Source of the DNA: Nocardia carnea NBRC 14403 | GTDB lineage: Bacteria; Actinomycetota; Actinomycetes; Mycobacteriales; Mycobacteriaceae | DNA length: 64,000 nt | NCBI RefSeq assembly: GCF_000308515.1 | Contig: NZ_BAFV01000121.1 | Span: forward strand, 21,936-85,935 | Direction: 5' to 3' | In this document: piece after piece, positions 33,306 to 43,974 of the stretch | Layout: the number at the start of each line of letters is the position of its first letter | Position numbering within the stretch: position 1 is the stretch's first letter | The notes under the pieces: model-generated | The model's database searches: none | Told to the model about the DNA's origin: nothing | The model's input: the letters and a program-made list of their open reading frames with translations, nothing else | Program-made: the position numbers and the translations under genes

Positions 33306-34811
33306 ATGACGAACGTGGAGGCAGTGCACGCCGCGCCGGATACGGGCGGCTCGCGGCGCGCCTGGCTCGGGTTGGCCGTCCTTGTACTGCCGGTGCTGCT
33401 GGTGTCGATGGATATGTCCGTGCTGTTCCTGACCCTGCCGACACTGACCGTCGACCTGGACCCGTCGGCCGCCCAGCAGCTGTGGATTCTCGATATCTAC
33501 GGATTCCTCATCGCCGGGCTGCTCATCACCATGGGCAACCTGGGCGACCGGATCGGCCGGCGGCGCATCCTGCTGGCGGGCGCGATGATGTTCGGGGTCG
33601 CGTCGGTACTCGCGGCGTTCGCGCCGAGCGCCGAGGTACTGATCGCGGCGCGGGCGCTGATGGGTATCGGCGGCGCGACCCTGCTGCCGTCCAGCCTGTC
33701 ACTGATCAGCACCCTGTTCTCGGATGCCCGGCAGCGTGCCACCGCGATCGGTGTGTGGACGGCGTTCTTCGCGGGCGGTTCGGCAGTGGGCCCGATCATC
33801 GGCGGAGTGCTGTTGCACCACTTCTGGTGGGGGTCGGTATTCCTGATCAACGTCCCGGTACTTCTGGTCCTGCTCGTGTTCGGCCGGCTGCTCTTACCCG
33901 AACACCGGTCGACCACGCTGGGCCCGTTGGATCTGCCGAGCGTCGTCTTGTCGATCGGCGGCATCCTGCCGGCCGTGTACGCGGTGAAGCATGCCGCCGA
34001 ATTCGGCATCGACTCGGTGACGTTGGTATCGGCCGTGGTCGGCGGCGCACTCCTCACCCTCTTCGTGCGCCGGCAGCGGCGGATCAGTGAACCGTTGCTG
34101 GATCTGCAGTTGTTCGGGAACGGTCCGTTCTCGGTCGCGATCGGGTCCAGCCTGGCCGGGATGATGTCGCTGGCGGGCCTGAGCTACCTGGCCAGCGTCT
34201 ACCTGCAGTCGGTCACCGGCCGTGACCCGCTGGCGGCCGCGCTGCTGGGTATCCCGATGGCGGTGACGGTATTCGTGTTCTCGATGCAGGGGTCGCGGGT
34301 CGCGCAATGGCTGGGTGGCCGGGGCGCGTTCGCGTCGGCACTCGGGGCGGCCGCGATCGGCAACCTGATGCTGCTCGGTATCGGCGTGGACGGTGGGGTC
34401 GGCTGGTATGTGGCGGGATCGGCGCTCGCCGGTGTCGGCTACGGCATCGTGTTCACGCTGGTATCGGAAGTGGCCGTCTCATCGGTGCCGCCGGAGCGGG
34501 CCGGTTCCGCGGTGGGCATCTCGGAAACCAGTTTCGAACTCGGCAACGCCCTCGGGCTGGCCCTGTTCGGATCGCTGGCGGCGGTGATCTTCCGCTCCGG
34601 CGGCGATTTCGCCCCGACCATCGGCGAGACCATCCAATTCGCCGAGGACGACCCGGCCCTGGTGCACGCGGCGCGGGAATCGTTCGTCAGCGGTATGCAC
34701 GTGGCGACCACGGCCGGGGCGGCCGTACTGCTGGTGATGGCAGTGGTCGTACTGGTCAGCCTCCCGCGCCGGACTCGCTCAGCCGAGCGGAAACCGGCCG
34801 AGCACGCATAA
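33306..34811 (+). CDS. MFS transporter, DHA2 family, 14 TM
   Basis: 501 residues from ATG 33306; a much longer upstream in-frame reading crosses the TetR promoter region and is discarded. WILDIYGFLIAGLLITMGNLGDRIGRRRIL carries motif A, and AVGPIIGGVLLHHFWWGSVFLINVPV is the DHA2 motif C region. About 14 hydrophobic segments. Sequence blocks are closely shared with the exporter at 16457-17977, so the two are paralogues. Probably exports a toxic organic compound under control of the divergent TetR repressor. Confidence 0.92.
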   Translation: MTNVEAVHAAPDTGGSRRAWLGLAVLVLPVLLVSMDMSVLFLTLPTLTVDLDPSAAQQLWILDIYGFLIAGLLITMGNLGDRIGRRRILLAGAMMFGVASVLAAFAPSAEVLIAARALMGIGGATLLPSSLSLISTLFSDARQRATAIGVWTAFFAGGSAVGPIIGGVLLHHFWWGSVFLINVPVLLVLLVFGRLLLPEHRSTTLGPLDLPSVVLSIGGILPAVYAVKHAAEFGIDSVTLVSAVVGGALLTLFVRRQRRISEPLLDLQLFGNGPFSVAIGSSLAGMMSLAGLSYLASVYLQSVTGRDPLAAALLGIPMAVTVFVFSMQGSRVAQWLGGRGAFASALGAAAIGNLMLLGIGVDGGVGWYVAGSALAGVGYGIVFTLVSEVAVSSVPPERAGSAVGISETSFELGNALGLALFGSLAAVIFRSGGDFAPTIGETIQFAEDDPALVHAARESFVSGMHVATTAGAAVLLVMAVVVLVSLPRRTRSAERKPAEHA

Positions 34812-34822
34812 CGGCAGGTTCC

Positions 34823-36238
34823 TCAGCGCTCGGCCGTCGTGCTCGACCGGTCGGCCACGCGGATCGACCTCGCTGCCGGTGCTCGGCGGCGAGATCGGCC
34901 CTTGCTCGTCTGCCGCTGGACAGTGACCTTGTGATCGGCGGGGTCCGGGCGGTCGGTGTGCCCGGAGGTTCCGCTCTTGCGGGGCCTGTCGGATCGGATG
35001 AAACAGCAGGTGGCCGCCCCGGCGAACGGACCGATCGCCAGCACGATGAACGCCGCGTAGAACGAACCGGTGGCGTGGAAGACGAAACCGACCACCGCGG
35101 GCACCACCACACTGCCGAGCTGCCAGATCGCGTTGACTCCACCGGCTGCGGAGCCGACCAGGTCGCGACCCGCGAGGGCCGGGGTCAGCGCGGCGGTGAG
35201 CGGCGAGTAGGCGTAGGCGCCCAGTCCCAGCAGTGGCGCGCACCAGAGGAACTGGGTGAGGCTCGACAGCGATCCGAAGGTGAGCAGAGTTCCGCCGAAG
35301 ACGACCAGGATCACGATGATCGGCAGTTTCTGGCCCAGCCGGAGTTGGTCGGTGACCCATCCGACCATGGGTTTCGCCAGGACGGCGACCCCGGCGAAGA
35401 TCACCAGAACCGTTCCGGCGTCGACGGGATCGATACCGTTGGCCTTGACCATGAGCGTATTCGACCAGGTGACGAAGCCGTAGGTACCCCACAGTCCGCC
35501 GAATCCCGTGACGGCGAGCAGGAGCAGATCGCGGTTGCGCAGCAGCGGCCGCAGATCCGGTAGCGCGCCGGCCCGAGATTTCTGCGGTGCCGTCTGCTCG
35601 GTGGCTCCCTGCGGCCGATCACGGAGCAGGACGAAACACAGCACGCTGATGACGACGGTGACGATGCCGAATACGTGATACGACTCGCGCCACCCCGAGG
35701 CCTCGATCAACCGGGGGACCACGGCGTTGGCGATAACGGTGCCGAGCGAGGTCGCGGTCATGAAAACACCCATCGCGAACCCGCGCTGCGCGGGCGAGAA
35801 CCAGGTCGCGATGAGTTTGAGTCCGCCCGCGTAGTCGGCACCCGCGAACAATCCCACGATGCCCTGCACGATCAACCCGGCAGTGATCGATTCGATGGTG
35901 CCGAAAACGATCATGAACGAACCGGCGACCAGTCCGGTGAGCGAGAGGATCATCCGCCCACCCAGCCAGTCGGTGAGGAAGCCACCGAAGGCATTGGAGG
36001 CGACGTAACCGATGTAGTAGCAAGTCGCGAAGATGCCGATCGCGGCGATCGGCACAGCGAGCGAATCGCTGACCGACGCCGAGGCCGGCCCCCAGGTCGA
36101 CCGGTCGACCGATGTCATGGTGAAGGCTGCCCAGCACATGGTGAGGACGACCCACCGGTAGGCGGAGGAGTGCCGGACGCTCATCCGCGGGCCGGCGTGG
36201 TCACGCGGCGCTGCCGTCTCCGGGCTCGACTTGCTCAT
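34823..36238 (-). CDS. MFS transporter, anion:cation symporter-like, 12 TM
   Basis: 471 residues with 12 hydrophobic segments. WVVLTMCWAAFTMTSVDRSTWGPA, GGFLTDWLGGRMIL (motif A variant) and VGLFAGADYAGGLKLIATWFSPAQRGFAMGVFMTATSLG are typical of the ACS family (hexuronate/phthalate/organic-acid uptake). The C-terminal roughly 50 residues are Arg/Ser-rich and cytosolic. It lies 61 bases downstream of the FAD oxidoreductase gene on the same strand, which suggests uptake of that enzyme's substrate. Confidence 0.88.
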   Translation of the reverse strand: MSKSSPETAAPRDHAGPRMSVRHSSAYRWVVLTMCWAAFTMTSVDRSTWGPASASVSDSLAVPIAAIGIFATCYYIGYVASNAFGGFLTDWLGGRMILSLTGLVAGSFMIVFGTIESITAGLIVQGIVGLFAGADYAGGLKLIATWFSPAQRGFAMGVFMTATSLGTVIANAVVPRLIEASGWRESYHVFGIVTVVISVLCFVLLRDRPQGATEQTAPQKSRAGALPDLRPLLRNRDLLLLAVTGFGGLWGTYGFVTWSNTLMVKANGIDPVDAGTVLVIFAGVAVLAKPMVGWVTDQLRLGQKLPIIVILVVFGGTLLTFGSLSSLTQFLWCAPLLGLGAYAYSPLTAALTPALAGRDLVGSAAGGVNAIWQLGSVVVPAVVGFVFHATGSFYAAFIVLAIGPFAGAATCCFIRSDRPRKSGTSGHTDRPDPADHKVTVQRQTSKGRSRRRAPAARSIRVADRSSTTAER

Positions 36239-36299
36239 GCGGTGTGCTCCGATTCGCGGGATGACGGCTGGGAATGCTGGGGTGTCGCGTGCGGCCGGC

Positions 36300-37550
36300 T
36301 CATACGATCGCTCCCTGCGCGAGCAGGGCGCGGCGGATACCGGGCAGATCGTGACGCCGGCCCTCGCTGTACTGTGCGGCGGCGATACCCGCGGCGTGTC
36401 CGGTGGCGAAGGCGGTGCCCATCACCCGTACCGAGGCGAACGCCTCGTCGTCCGAGCTGGTCAACCGGCCGACACCCCACACATTGCCGGTGTCGGCGCA
36501 CCGGATGGCATCGTAGGGGACGTCGTACCAGCGCCCGCCATCGATCTCCTCGTAGTGGGTCACCCCCGGCCCGGCATGATCCTCGATCGGCCAGCCGCAG
36601 CGTCCGATGGATTCGTCGGGACGTTTGCGCGCCCCCCGCACATCGCCGGCAGTGATCATGGTTTTGCCGACCAATCGCCGGCTCTCCCGGATGCCGATCT
36701 GCGGGCCGGACGTGACCAGGTAGGCCTGCTGCCATCCGGCCATACCCTTGCGCAATGCATCGAGATAGCGCCAGGACTGCGCGCGGGCACTGGCTTCCGC
36801 GGCACTGATCTGCTGCGCGTCGAGGGTGTCGAAGTGTTCGTCGACCAGGAGCGCTATCACCTCACCGGTTACCGGCAGCCGGACCGCAATCCCGTGGTCG
36901 CGGGGCAGGCCGGCACCGGTTCCCTCGTTGTAGGCGGCCACCGCGGCGCGCATACCGCCGGTCGAGAGGTCTGCCGTTTCGGCGACCCCGCCGAAACGGC
37001 AGACGAGGGTGTTCGTCTGCCGGTCGGCAAGGTCCACCGTGCGCACCGCCGCCCCGGCGAGTGCCAGTAGCGCACCGTCGCCGCTGGCATCGATGAAGGC
37101 ATCGGCCGTGAGACGTTCGGTGCCGCCCCGGTGGGCGATCTCGACCTCGGTGATCGCGCCGTCGCGTCGCGTCGCCCCGACAAGGGTGGAATGCAGCCGG
37201 GTCTCCACCCCCGCATCGGCGACGATCTCGTCGCAGACGATCTTCGTGGTCTCGGCGTCCAGCAGCACGATCCGGTTACCGGTCCAGCCCATGACCTTCT
37301 CCGTGTACACCCCGCGAGCACGCAACCGGTCCAGGACCTCGCCGCCCACCCCGGCGACAACGGTTTCGTGGGTCTGGTCGAAAAAACCGCAGAAGGTGAG
37401 CACCGAACTGTTCGTCGCCGCACCGCCCAGGAACGGGTACCGCTCGATCAACCGGACCCGCGCCCCACTGCGCGCGGCACCGACCGCCGCCGCGATCCCG
37501 CCGGCGCCACCTCCGACAACTACGACATCGACATGCTCTGTGAGCGTCAC
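36300..37550 (-). CDS. FAD-dependent oxidoreductase (FAD_oxidored family)
   Basis: 416 residues from GTG 37550. VDVVVVGGGAGGIAAAVGAARSGARVRLIERYPFLGGAATNS is a textbook FAD motif followed by the GGAATN block of this family. FIDASGDGALLALAGA near 150 and the C-terminal GTAFATGHAAGIAAAQ complete it. Family members oxidise or reduce diverse small acids; the substrate is unknown. It is divergent from a LysR regulator across a 140-base gap with a clear palindrome, and upstream of an organic-acid-type MFS. Confidence 0.86.
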   Translation of the reverse strand: MTLTEHVDVVVVGGGAGGIAAAVGAARSGARVRLIERYPFLGGAATNSSVLTFCGFFDQTHETVVAGVGGEVLDRLRARGVYTEKVMGWTGNRIVLLDAETTKIVCDEIVADAGVETRLHSTLVGATRRDGAITEVEIAHRGGTERLTADAFIDASGDGALLALAGAAVRTVDLADRQTNTLVCRFGGVAETADLSTGGMRAAVAAYNEGTGAGLPRDHGIAVRLPVTGEVIALLVDEHFDTLDAQQISAAEASARAQSWRYLDALRKGMAGWQQAYLVTSGPQIGIRESRRLVGKTMITAGDVRGARKRPDESIGRCGWPIEDHAGPGVTHYEEIDGGRWYDVPYDAIRCADTGNVWGVGRLTSSDDEAFASVRVMGTAFATGHAAGIAAAQYSEGRRHDLPGIRRALLAQGAIV

Positions 37551-37657
37551 CGTTGGGCTCCTATCCCTTCCCGGCGGCCGGCCGGGGAACACCTGTGGAC
37601 TGAGTCACACCATGATGGATACCTTTGCCTCACGTCCAATGCTCATTTCGGCGATCG

Positions 37658-37678
37658 GCCATACCTGGTAGGTATGGC
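37658..37678. promoter_or_regulatory. LysR-type binding palindrome
   Basis: GCCATACC-TGGTA-GGTATGGC: perfect 8-bp arms with a 5-base spacer, ending 11 bases before the LysR start. The inner ATACC-N5-GGTAT fits the T-N11-A LysR box. Probable autoregulation and activation of the divergent FAD oxidoreductase/MFS genes. Confidence 0.7.
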
Positions 37679-37689
37679 AAGCTGTACGG

Positions 37690-38595
37690 GTGGAACTACG
37701 GCATCTCAGATACTTCGTGGCGGTGGTCGAAGAACGCTCGATCTCCCGCGCGGCGCAGCGCCTCGTGATGTCGCAGCCGGCGCTCACCCGGCAGATCAAA
37801 GAACTCGAACGCGAATGCGGTATCGATCTGCTCGAGCGCATCCCGCGCGGAGTGGAACCGACCGCCGCCGGCGCCGCCCTCTACCAGCACGCGGCCCATC
37901 TACTCGGGCTCGCCGCCACCACCCGTGACGTGGCCCGCTCCGCCTCCGCTGCCCGCGAACTGATCTCCATCGGCTTACCGCCGGGCCTCCCCGCCGACTG
38001 GCTGACCGGGCTCATCCACGCTTTCCGCGACGAAACCCCTGATATCCGTATCGATTTCACCGACGCGAACAGCAGTGTCCAACTGCGCTCGGTGCAGGAA
38101 GGCCGCCTCGATATCGGAATCGTCCACCAGCATCCGCCGTCGAACCTGCACTCGGCCACGCTGTTCGAGAAACCGTTCGGTCTCGCGGTCCGGCCGAACC
38201 ATCCTCTCGCCGAACGGGTTACCTGCCCGCTGGTCGAACTCGACGGTCTCCGCGTCCTCGCGCACGCCCGCGAACAGATCCCGGCCGAACACGACCGGCT
38301 GATCTCGGTCGCCTACGAGACCGGTATCGCACCGATCTGGCAGTTCGCGTCCTTCGTCGAAAATGCCCTGGCCTGCGCGAAGGTTACCGGCTCACACGCG
38401 GTGCTGCTCAGTGAGGCCAGCGCGCACCGGTTGCTACCGGGCTGGCCGTGGATCGAATTGGTGGAACCGGCGTTCCCGATGCGGACCTGGCTGGTACGCG
38501 CGGAACGGGCCCGCGCCGCGGTCGAGGCGAGCGGGGAACTGATCGTCCGATACGCCCGGTGGGTGAACCGGCAGGTTCCGATTGCGGCAGATTGA
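37690..38595 (+). CDS. LysR family transcriptional regulator
   Basis: 301 residues, standard LysR length. MELRHLRYFVAVVEERSISRAAQRLVMSQPALTRQIKELERECG is the N-terminal helix-turn-helix. Two-lobed effector domain from about 90 (LISIGLPPGLPADWLTGLIHAFRDETPDIRI ... GRLDIGIVHQHP). Divergent from the FAD oxidoreductase gene, with an 8-bp-arm palindrome directly upstream. The effector is presumably the substrate of that operon. Confidence 0.92.
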   Translation: MELRHLRYFVAVVEERSISRAAQRLVMSQPALTRQIKELERECGIDLLERIPRGVEPTAAGAALYQHAAHLLGLAATTRDVARSASAARELISIGLPPGLPADWLTGLIHAFRDETPDIRIDFTDANSSVQLRSVQEGRLDIGIVHQHPPSNLHSATLFEKPFGLAVRPNHPLAERVTCPLVELDGLRVLAHAREQIPAEHDRLISVAYETGIAPIWQFASFVENALACAKVTGSHAVLLSEASAHRLLPGWPWIELVEPAFPMRTWLVRAERARAAVEASGELIVRYARWVNRQVPIAAD

Positions 38596-38649
38596 ACCGG
38601 TTCGGCAGTTCCGCTGTCGTCGTATGGTCCTGTCGGGCCCATCGCGGGA

Positions 38650-39503
38650 TCATCGACCCGGTCGCTCTCCCGCGTCCGGTGTTTCGGCGCGTTCGACGAG
38701 CCGGCGCGCCTGCCGGGCGACCGCCTCGTCGATCAGGAACCCGTCCGCATCGAGTGCGACACCCGATTCGGTGGTCTCGAGCGCCGTGAGCACAGCGCGG
38801 GCTTCTCGGACGGCTTCCGGCGCCGGGGTGAATACCACTCGTACCGGTTCGAGCTGGGCCGGATGGATACAGGCCCGCCCGACGAACCCGAGACCGGCGA
38901 GGGTGCGCGTATCGGAACGGAATGCGTCGAGATCCCGGAAGTTGCGCGAAACCGCGGCCGGGGGCGGTTCGATTCCGGCCGCGACGCTCGCGGCGACGAT
39001 CTGGCTGCGGGCGAAAAGCAGCGCGTCGCCGCTGGTTCCGGGATCGATGCCGAGATCTGCGGCCAGGTCCACTTCGCCGAGTTGCAGGAATCGGACGCGG
39101 GGAGCGCGGGCGATAGCGGGTGCCGCGAAGAGACCCGCAGCAGTTTCGATCATGGCCGACAAGGCGGCCTCCGAGGCAGGTGTGCGGGCCAGTAAGGCGT
39201 GGACCTGCTCGACTTCCGCGGCGGAGCCGACCTTGGGTAACCAGAAGCCGGTGAGCCGCGGGTGGGCCACCGCCTGGATGTCTTCCTCCTGTAGCGCGCC
39301 CGGGTTCACTCGCACCCATACCTGCACGCGTCCGGGATCGGTGGTCGCGACCCACTCGGCGATATGGGCGCGGGCCTCGGGTTTGCGGGCGGCGGTGACG
39401 GCGTCTTCGAGATCGAGGACGATGGCGTCGGTGCCGGAGGCGAGGGCTTTGCCGAACCGCTCCGGCCGGTCGCCGGGGACATAGAGACAGGTCAGCGGTC
39501 CGC

Positions 39504-39507
<4 letters not shown>
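38650..39507 (-). CDS. HpcH/HpaI-type CoA ester lyase (CitE-like)
   Basis: About 285 residues. LYVPGDRPERFGKALASGTDAIVLDLEDAV is the universal CitE opening, VRVNPGALQEEDIQAV holds the catalytic region, MIETAAGLFAAPAIA carries the metal-binding glutamate, QLGEVDLAADLG the metal aspartate, and GFVGRACIHPAQL the closing block. No ATG or GTG exists near the fold start; the likely start is CTG at 39507 (CTGA overlap with the acyl-CoA dehydrogenase stop) or CTG at 39495. Relatives cleave citramalyl-CoA or beta-methylmalyl-CoA to acetyl-CoA/propionyl-CoA and an oxoacid; here it would be the last step of the operon's pathway. Confidence 0.84.
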
Positions 39508-40667
<1,160 letters not shown>

Positions 40668-40687
40668 GGTGGGGCTCCTGGGAATCG

Positions 40688-42058
40688 TCAGTTCGGGGTG
40701 GCGACGGTAGCGGCGAGATCGAGGATCGCGGACAGGTCCGGCTCGTCGGCGAGGGCGGAGACGCGGTCGGCGAGTTCGCCGGCGGCGGGATGGTCCGCGC
40801 AGTTGGCGAGGAATTTCGCTCGCAGCTCGGCGTCGTCGAGGGGGAGAGCGACGGTGCCGCGGCTGCCCGCGACACGACCGTCCAGCACGCGGCTGTCGTC
40901 CAGGGTGAGCACGGCGTGGCCGGGTGCGGCCGCGGCGGGGCCGCCGGTGGCGGCCACCACGACCCGCACCTTGGCGGCGGTGGCGAGGACCTCGTCGCGG
41001 GCGATGGAAGCAGGGGTGTAGGTGGCGATATCGACGGCGCCGTCGTGAAGCAGCGCCGCCACGCTCCACGGCAGATCGAATTTCCCGTCGTAGGTGCTGC
41101 GCGGGGCGGCGACACCCGCGTTCGGCCCGCACACGATGGGAAGGGAGTCGGGGTGCACATGCACTTCGATATCGGTGATGCGGGCAGGGTCGACCCGTTG
41201 CCCGTCGAGTGCGGCACTCACGGCATCGAGCGTGACGTGCATGAGCTGGCAGCTCGGATACGGCTTGATCCCGATGGCGGCGGATTCCCAGCGGGAGCCG
41301 AGCCCGGCTGTCACGACGGCGATATCGGCGTCGCGTGCCGACAGTGCCGCGTACAGTCCGCGCCGACCCTCGAGCACCGATGACGGACCGGTGGCGCCCG
41401 CGGCGGCCAGGCGGGCGGCGAGGATGCCGTTGAGAGTGGCGGTGCCGGGATGCAGGGCTTTGGTGTCGGCGTCGGTGTCGAGGAATTCGAGCAGCCCGCC
41501 CGCGGCGGACCCCGCGATACCGAGGGCGTCGACCGATTGATCAGTGGTGAGACCGGACAGGGTGCCCGTGACGAGCGCGGCGGCCAGCGGCCCGACCACG
41601 CCGGTGGCGTGCAGGCCGCGGCTGTGGAAACCGTGCGGGCTGGCCAGGCCGAGCCGGCAGGCAGTTTCCAGGCCGACCGTGGTGGCGGTCAGGATCTGGA
41701 CGCCGGTCGCACCTACCTGCTGTCCGACGGCGAAAGCCGCGGGCAGGGCGACGGCAGTGGCGTGGACAAGGGCGCCGGCGTGGGTGTCGTCGAAGTCCAG
41801 GGCGTGGACGAGGACGGCGGTCGCCATACCGGCGGCAGGGGCGGAAAAGGCGTGGCCGCCGGTCAAGGGGCGGGCCTCGGGCGGGCCGCCGAACGCGGCG
41901 GCGACCGACCAGCCCGCCCGGCCGTGGCCGAGCCGCCGGGCGGCGACGGCATTGCCGATACCGTCGAGCAGGTGGCGAGTCGTCGCGTGCCGGACGTGAC
42001 CGGGCAGATCGTCCAAAGTCAGCTGTCCGGCCCAGGCGGCGAGATCCCGGGAGCTCAC
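40688..42058 (-). CDS. MmgE/PrpD family protein
   Basis: 456 residues from GTG 42058, which overlaps the CoA transferase stop (GTGA). HLLDGIGNAVAARRLGHG, HALDFDDTHAGALVHATAVALPAAFAVGQ (near 84-112) and PHGFHSRGLHATGVVGPLAAA are diagnostic of the 2-methylcitrate dehydratase/cis-aconitate decarboxylase fold, with His/Asp active-site residues in the DDTH segment. IGIKPYPSCQLMH also matches. The family includes dehydratases, cis-aconitate decarboxylase and epimerases. In this operon it may form or process a C5/C6 di- or tricarboxylate. Confidence 0.86.
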   Translation of the reverse strand: MSSRDLAAWAGQLTLDDLPGHVRHATTRHLLDGIGNAVAARRLGHGRAGWSVAAAFGGPPEARPLTGGHAFSAPAAGMATAVLVHALDFDDTHAGALVHATAVALPAAFAVGQQVGATGVQILTATTVGLETACRLGLASPHGFHSRGLHATGVVGPLAAALVTGTLSGLTTDQSVDALGIAGSAAGGLLEFLDTDADTKALHPGTATLNGILAARLAAAGATGPSSVLEGRRGLYAALSARDADIAVVTAGLGSRWESAAIGIKPYPSCQLMHVTLDAVSAALDGQRVDPARITDIEVHVHPDSLPIVCGPNAGVAAPRSTYDGKFDLPWSVAALLHDGAVDIATYTPASIARDEVLATAAKVRVVVAATGGPAAAAPGHAVLTLDDSRVLDGRVAGSRGTVALPLDDAELRAKFLANCADHPAAGELADRVSALADEPDLSAILDLAATVATPN

Positions 42059-43269
42059 GGGGTCTCCGCAGGCACCGCGCCGAAGGCGCCGCGGGCGGTG
42101 AGCTGTGCGATCTGCTCGGCGTCGTAACCCAGTTCGCTGCCGATTATCTCGTCGAAATGTTCGTTGCGCGAGGGTGCGCGCCGGTAGTCCGGTCGTTGTG
42201 CGCCGAACCGGACGGGGGACGCGAGCTGGCGGACGGTTTCGTACACCGGGTGGGCTGTTTCGACGATGAGATCCCGGGCGATGGTGTGCGGTTCGGCCAT
42301 GGCCTGCGCGACGTCGTTGATCGGACCCGAGGGCACCCCCGCCGGTCCGAGCAGTGACAGCCAGTGGGCGACAGTGTTCGACGCGAAGACCTGTTCCAGG
42401 ATCGCGAGGAGTTCGGCCCGATGCATTCCGCGTTGGGTGAAGTCGGTGAAACGGGGGTCGTCGGCGAGTTCGGGCCGGTCGATGGCGACCACCAGCCGCT
42501 GCCAGAACTTCTCCTTCGCACAGCCCACGATCAGCCATCCGTCGCGGGCCTCGAAGGCTTGGAACGGCACCAGAGACGGGTGGGCTGAGTTCTTGGTGCG
42601 TGCCGGTTCGAAACCGGCGTTCATATGCCAGGTGGCGGGATAGGTGAGCAGTGACATCGCGGTGTCGTAGAGCGAGACATCGCAGTCGCCGCCGATACCG
42701 TCGCGTTTGGCGGCGTGCAGGCCGGACAGCAGGCTGAGCGCGGCCACGAAACCGCCCGAGAAGTCGACCAGGGAGAGCCCGGATTTGGTGGGCGGGCCGT
42801 CCGGATCGCCGGTGAGACTCATCCAGCCGGCCAGGCCTTGCAGGATGTAGTCGTAACCGGGTTCTTTCGCGCGCGGGCCGGTCATTCCGAAACCGGTGAG
42901 ACTGCAGCAGACGATGGCGGGATTGAGGTGCGCGAGATCCCGGTAGGTGATGCCGATCTTGGCGGGAACATCACCGCGCAGGTTGGAGTAGACGGCGTCC
43001 GCGGAGCGGACCAGGTCTTCGAACACCGCGCGGCCGGCCGGATTCGATACATCCAGCGAGAGGCTGCGCTTGTTGCGGTTGAAGGTTTCGAAGAACAGCG
43101 AGTCCTCACCCTCGTTGTAGGGCGGTACGTAGCGGCCCACATCGCCGCCCGCGTTGGGGTCTTCGATTTTGATGACGTCGGCGCCCAGGTCGGCCAGGTG
43201 GACGCTGCCGAACGGGCCTGCCCCGTACTGTTCGAGCGCGATGATGCGGACGTCTGCGAGTGGTTTCAT
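42055..43269 (-). CDS. CaiB/BaiF (class III) CoA transferase
   Basis: 404 residues from ATG 43269, four-base overlap with the MaoC stop. PLADVRIIALEQYGAGPFGSVHLADLGADVIKIED, NRNKRSLSLDV and PGYDYILQGLAGWMSLTGDPDGPPTKSGLSLVDFSGG are the family blocks; the catalytic aspartate is within YDYILQG. Full family length. Probably activates a carboxylic acid by CoA transfer as the pathway's first step. Confidence 0.92.
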   Translation of the reverse strand: MKPLADVRIIALEQYGAGPFGSVHLADLGADVIKIEDPNAGGDVGRYVPPYNEGEDSLFFETFNRNKRSLSLDVSNPAGRAVFEDLVRSADAVYSNLRGDVPAKIGITYRDLAHLNPAIVCCSLTGFGMTGPRAKEPGYDYILQGLAGWMSLTGDPDGPPTKSGLSLVDFSGGFVAALSLLSGLHAAKRDGIGGDCDVSLYDTAMSLLTYPATWHMNAGFEPARTKNSAHPSLVPFQAFEARDGWLIVGCAKEKFWQRLVVAIDRPELADDPRFTDFTQRGMHRAELLAILEQVFASNTVAHWLSLLGPAGVPSGPINDVAQAMAEPHTIARDLIVETAHPVYETVRQLASPVRFGAQRPDYRRAPSRNEHFDEIIGSELGYDAEQIAQLTARGAFGAVPAETP

Positions 43270-43823
43270 GCCTGGGCCTCTTTCGGTTCCGGCTCGGCGG
43301 GCAGCTCGAGCGGGCCGTTCACGGCCTGCGGGAAGTAGTTCTGGCCGATACCGCTTTCCCGGGTGGCGACCATGACCGATCGTTTCCAGGAGATGACTTC
43401 GACGCCGTCCTGGTTGAGCCCGCGGGTGATCATCGAGACGATGCCGGCGTAGGGACGGGACCCGGATTTGCGCAGGCCGGTGCAGATACTTTCGGCGTAC
43501 AGCGTGTCGCCGGCGTAGACCGGGTGCGACATCTTGATATCGGTGAACGCGAGGTTGGAGATGGCGTTCTGGCTCATATCGAGCACCGAGAGCCCGAGGA
43601 TCACGGCGACGGTCAGGCCCGAGTTCACGATCACGCGGCCTTCGGTGATCGGGTTCTGCTCGGCGAGATGGGTGTTGAAATGGTTCTGGTTGGTGTTCAT
43701 CGACAGCAACGTGATCCATGTGTTGTCGGCTTCGGAGAGCGTCCGTCCGATGGGGTGCTGGTACACGTCACCCACGACGTAGTCCTCGAAGAAGCGTCCG
43801 AGGACGGCCTGATGCACTGCCAC
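43266..43823 (-). CDS. MaoC family dehydratase/hydratase
   Basis: 185 residues from GTG 43823 (AAGGAGACAC upstream). FFEDYVVGDVYQHPIGRTLSEADN opens a hot-dog fold, and MNTNQNHFNTHLAE occupies the hydratase-2 motif position, where the usual G-D-x-N-P-x-H reads M-N-T-N-Q-N-H (Asp to Asn). Length and layout resemble the mycobacterial protein encoded beside the itaconate-related lyase Rv2498c. First structural gene of the operon; likely hydrates an enoyl-CoA such as mesaconyl- or itaconyl-CoA (inference). Confidence 0.83.
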   Translation of the reverse strand: MAVHQAVLGRFFEDYVVGDVYQHPIGRTLSEADNTWITLLSMNTNQNHFNTHLAEQNPITEGRVIVNSGLTVAVILGLSVLDMSQNAISNLAFTDIKMSHPVYAGDTLYAESICTGLRKSGSRPYAGIVSMITRGLNQDGVEVISWKRSVMVATRESGIGQNYFPQAVNGPLELPAEPEPKEAQA

Positions 43824-43870
43824 CGTGTCTCCTTAGTTCATTCGGCCGATGTGCCCTTTGGACAATACAT

Positions 43871-43958
43871 CAGACATTTAGAACGTCAAGAGTGAATATC
43901 TGCGCAGGAGTGCAGGTGTTTGGTGGTTGGTTACCGCTTTAAAAAGCAGATGTTTAGA
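43871..43958. promoter_or_regulatory. Promoter region of the CoA operon with candidate regulator motifs
   Basis: CAGATGTTTAGA at 43947-43958 and CAGACATTTAGA at 43871-43882 are direct repeats (10 of 12 identical) between the GntR stop and the MaoC start. The first contains the exact reverse complement of AAACATCTG found at 44882-44890 on the other side of the regulator gene. They are candidate binding sites. Confidence 0.4.
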
Positions 43959-43974
43959 GCTGTTGGCTTCTGGG

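Noticed and set aside
40668..41132. Upstream extension of the acyl-CoA dehydrogenase frame
   Set aside because: Arg/Pro-rich and overlapping the MmgE/PrpD gene. GTG 40667 with AGGAG gives the standard start of the family.
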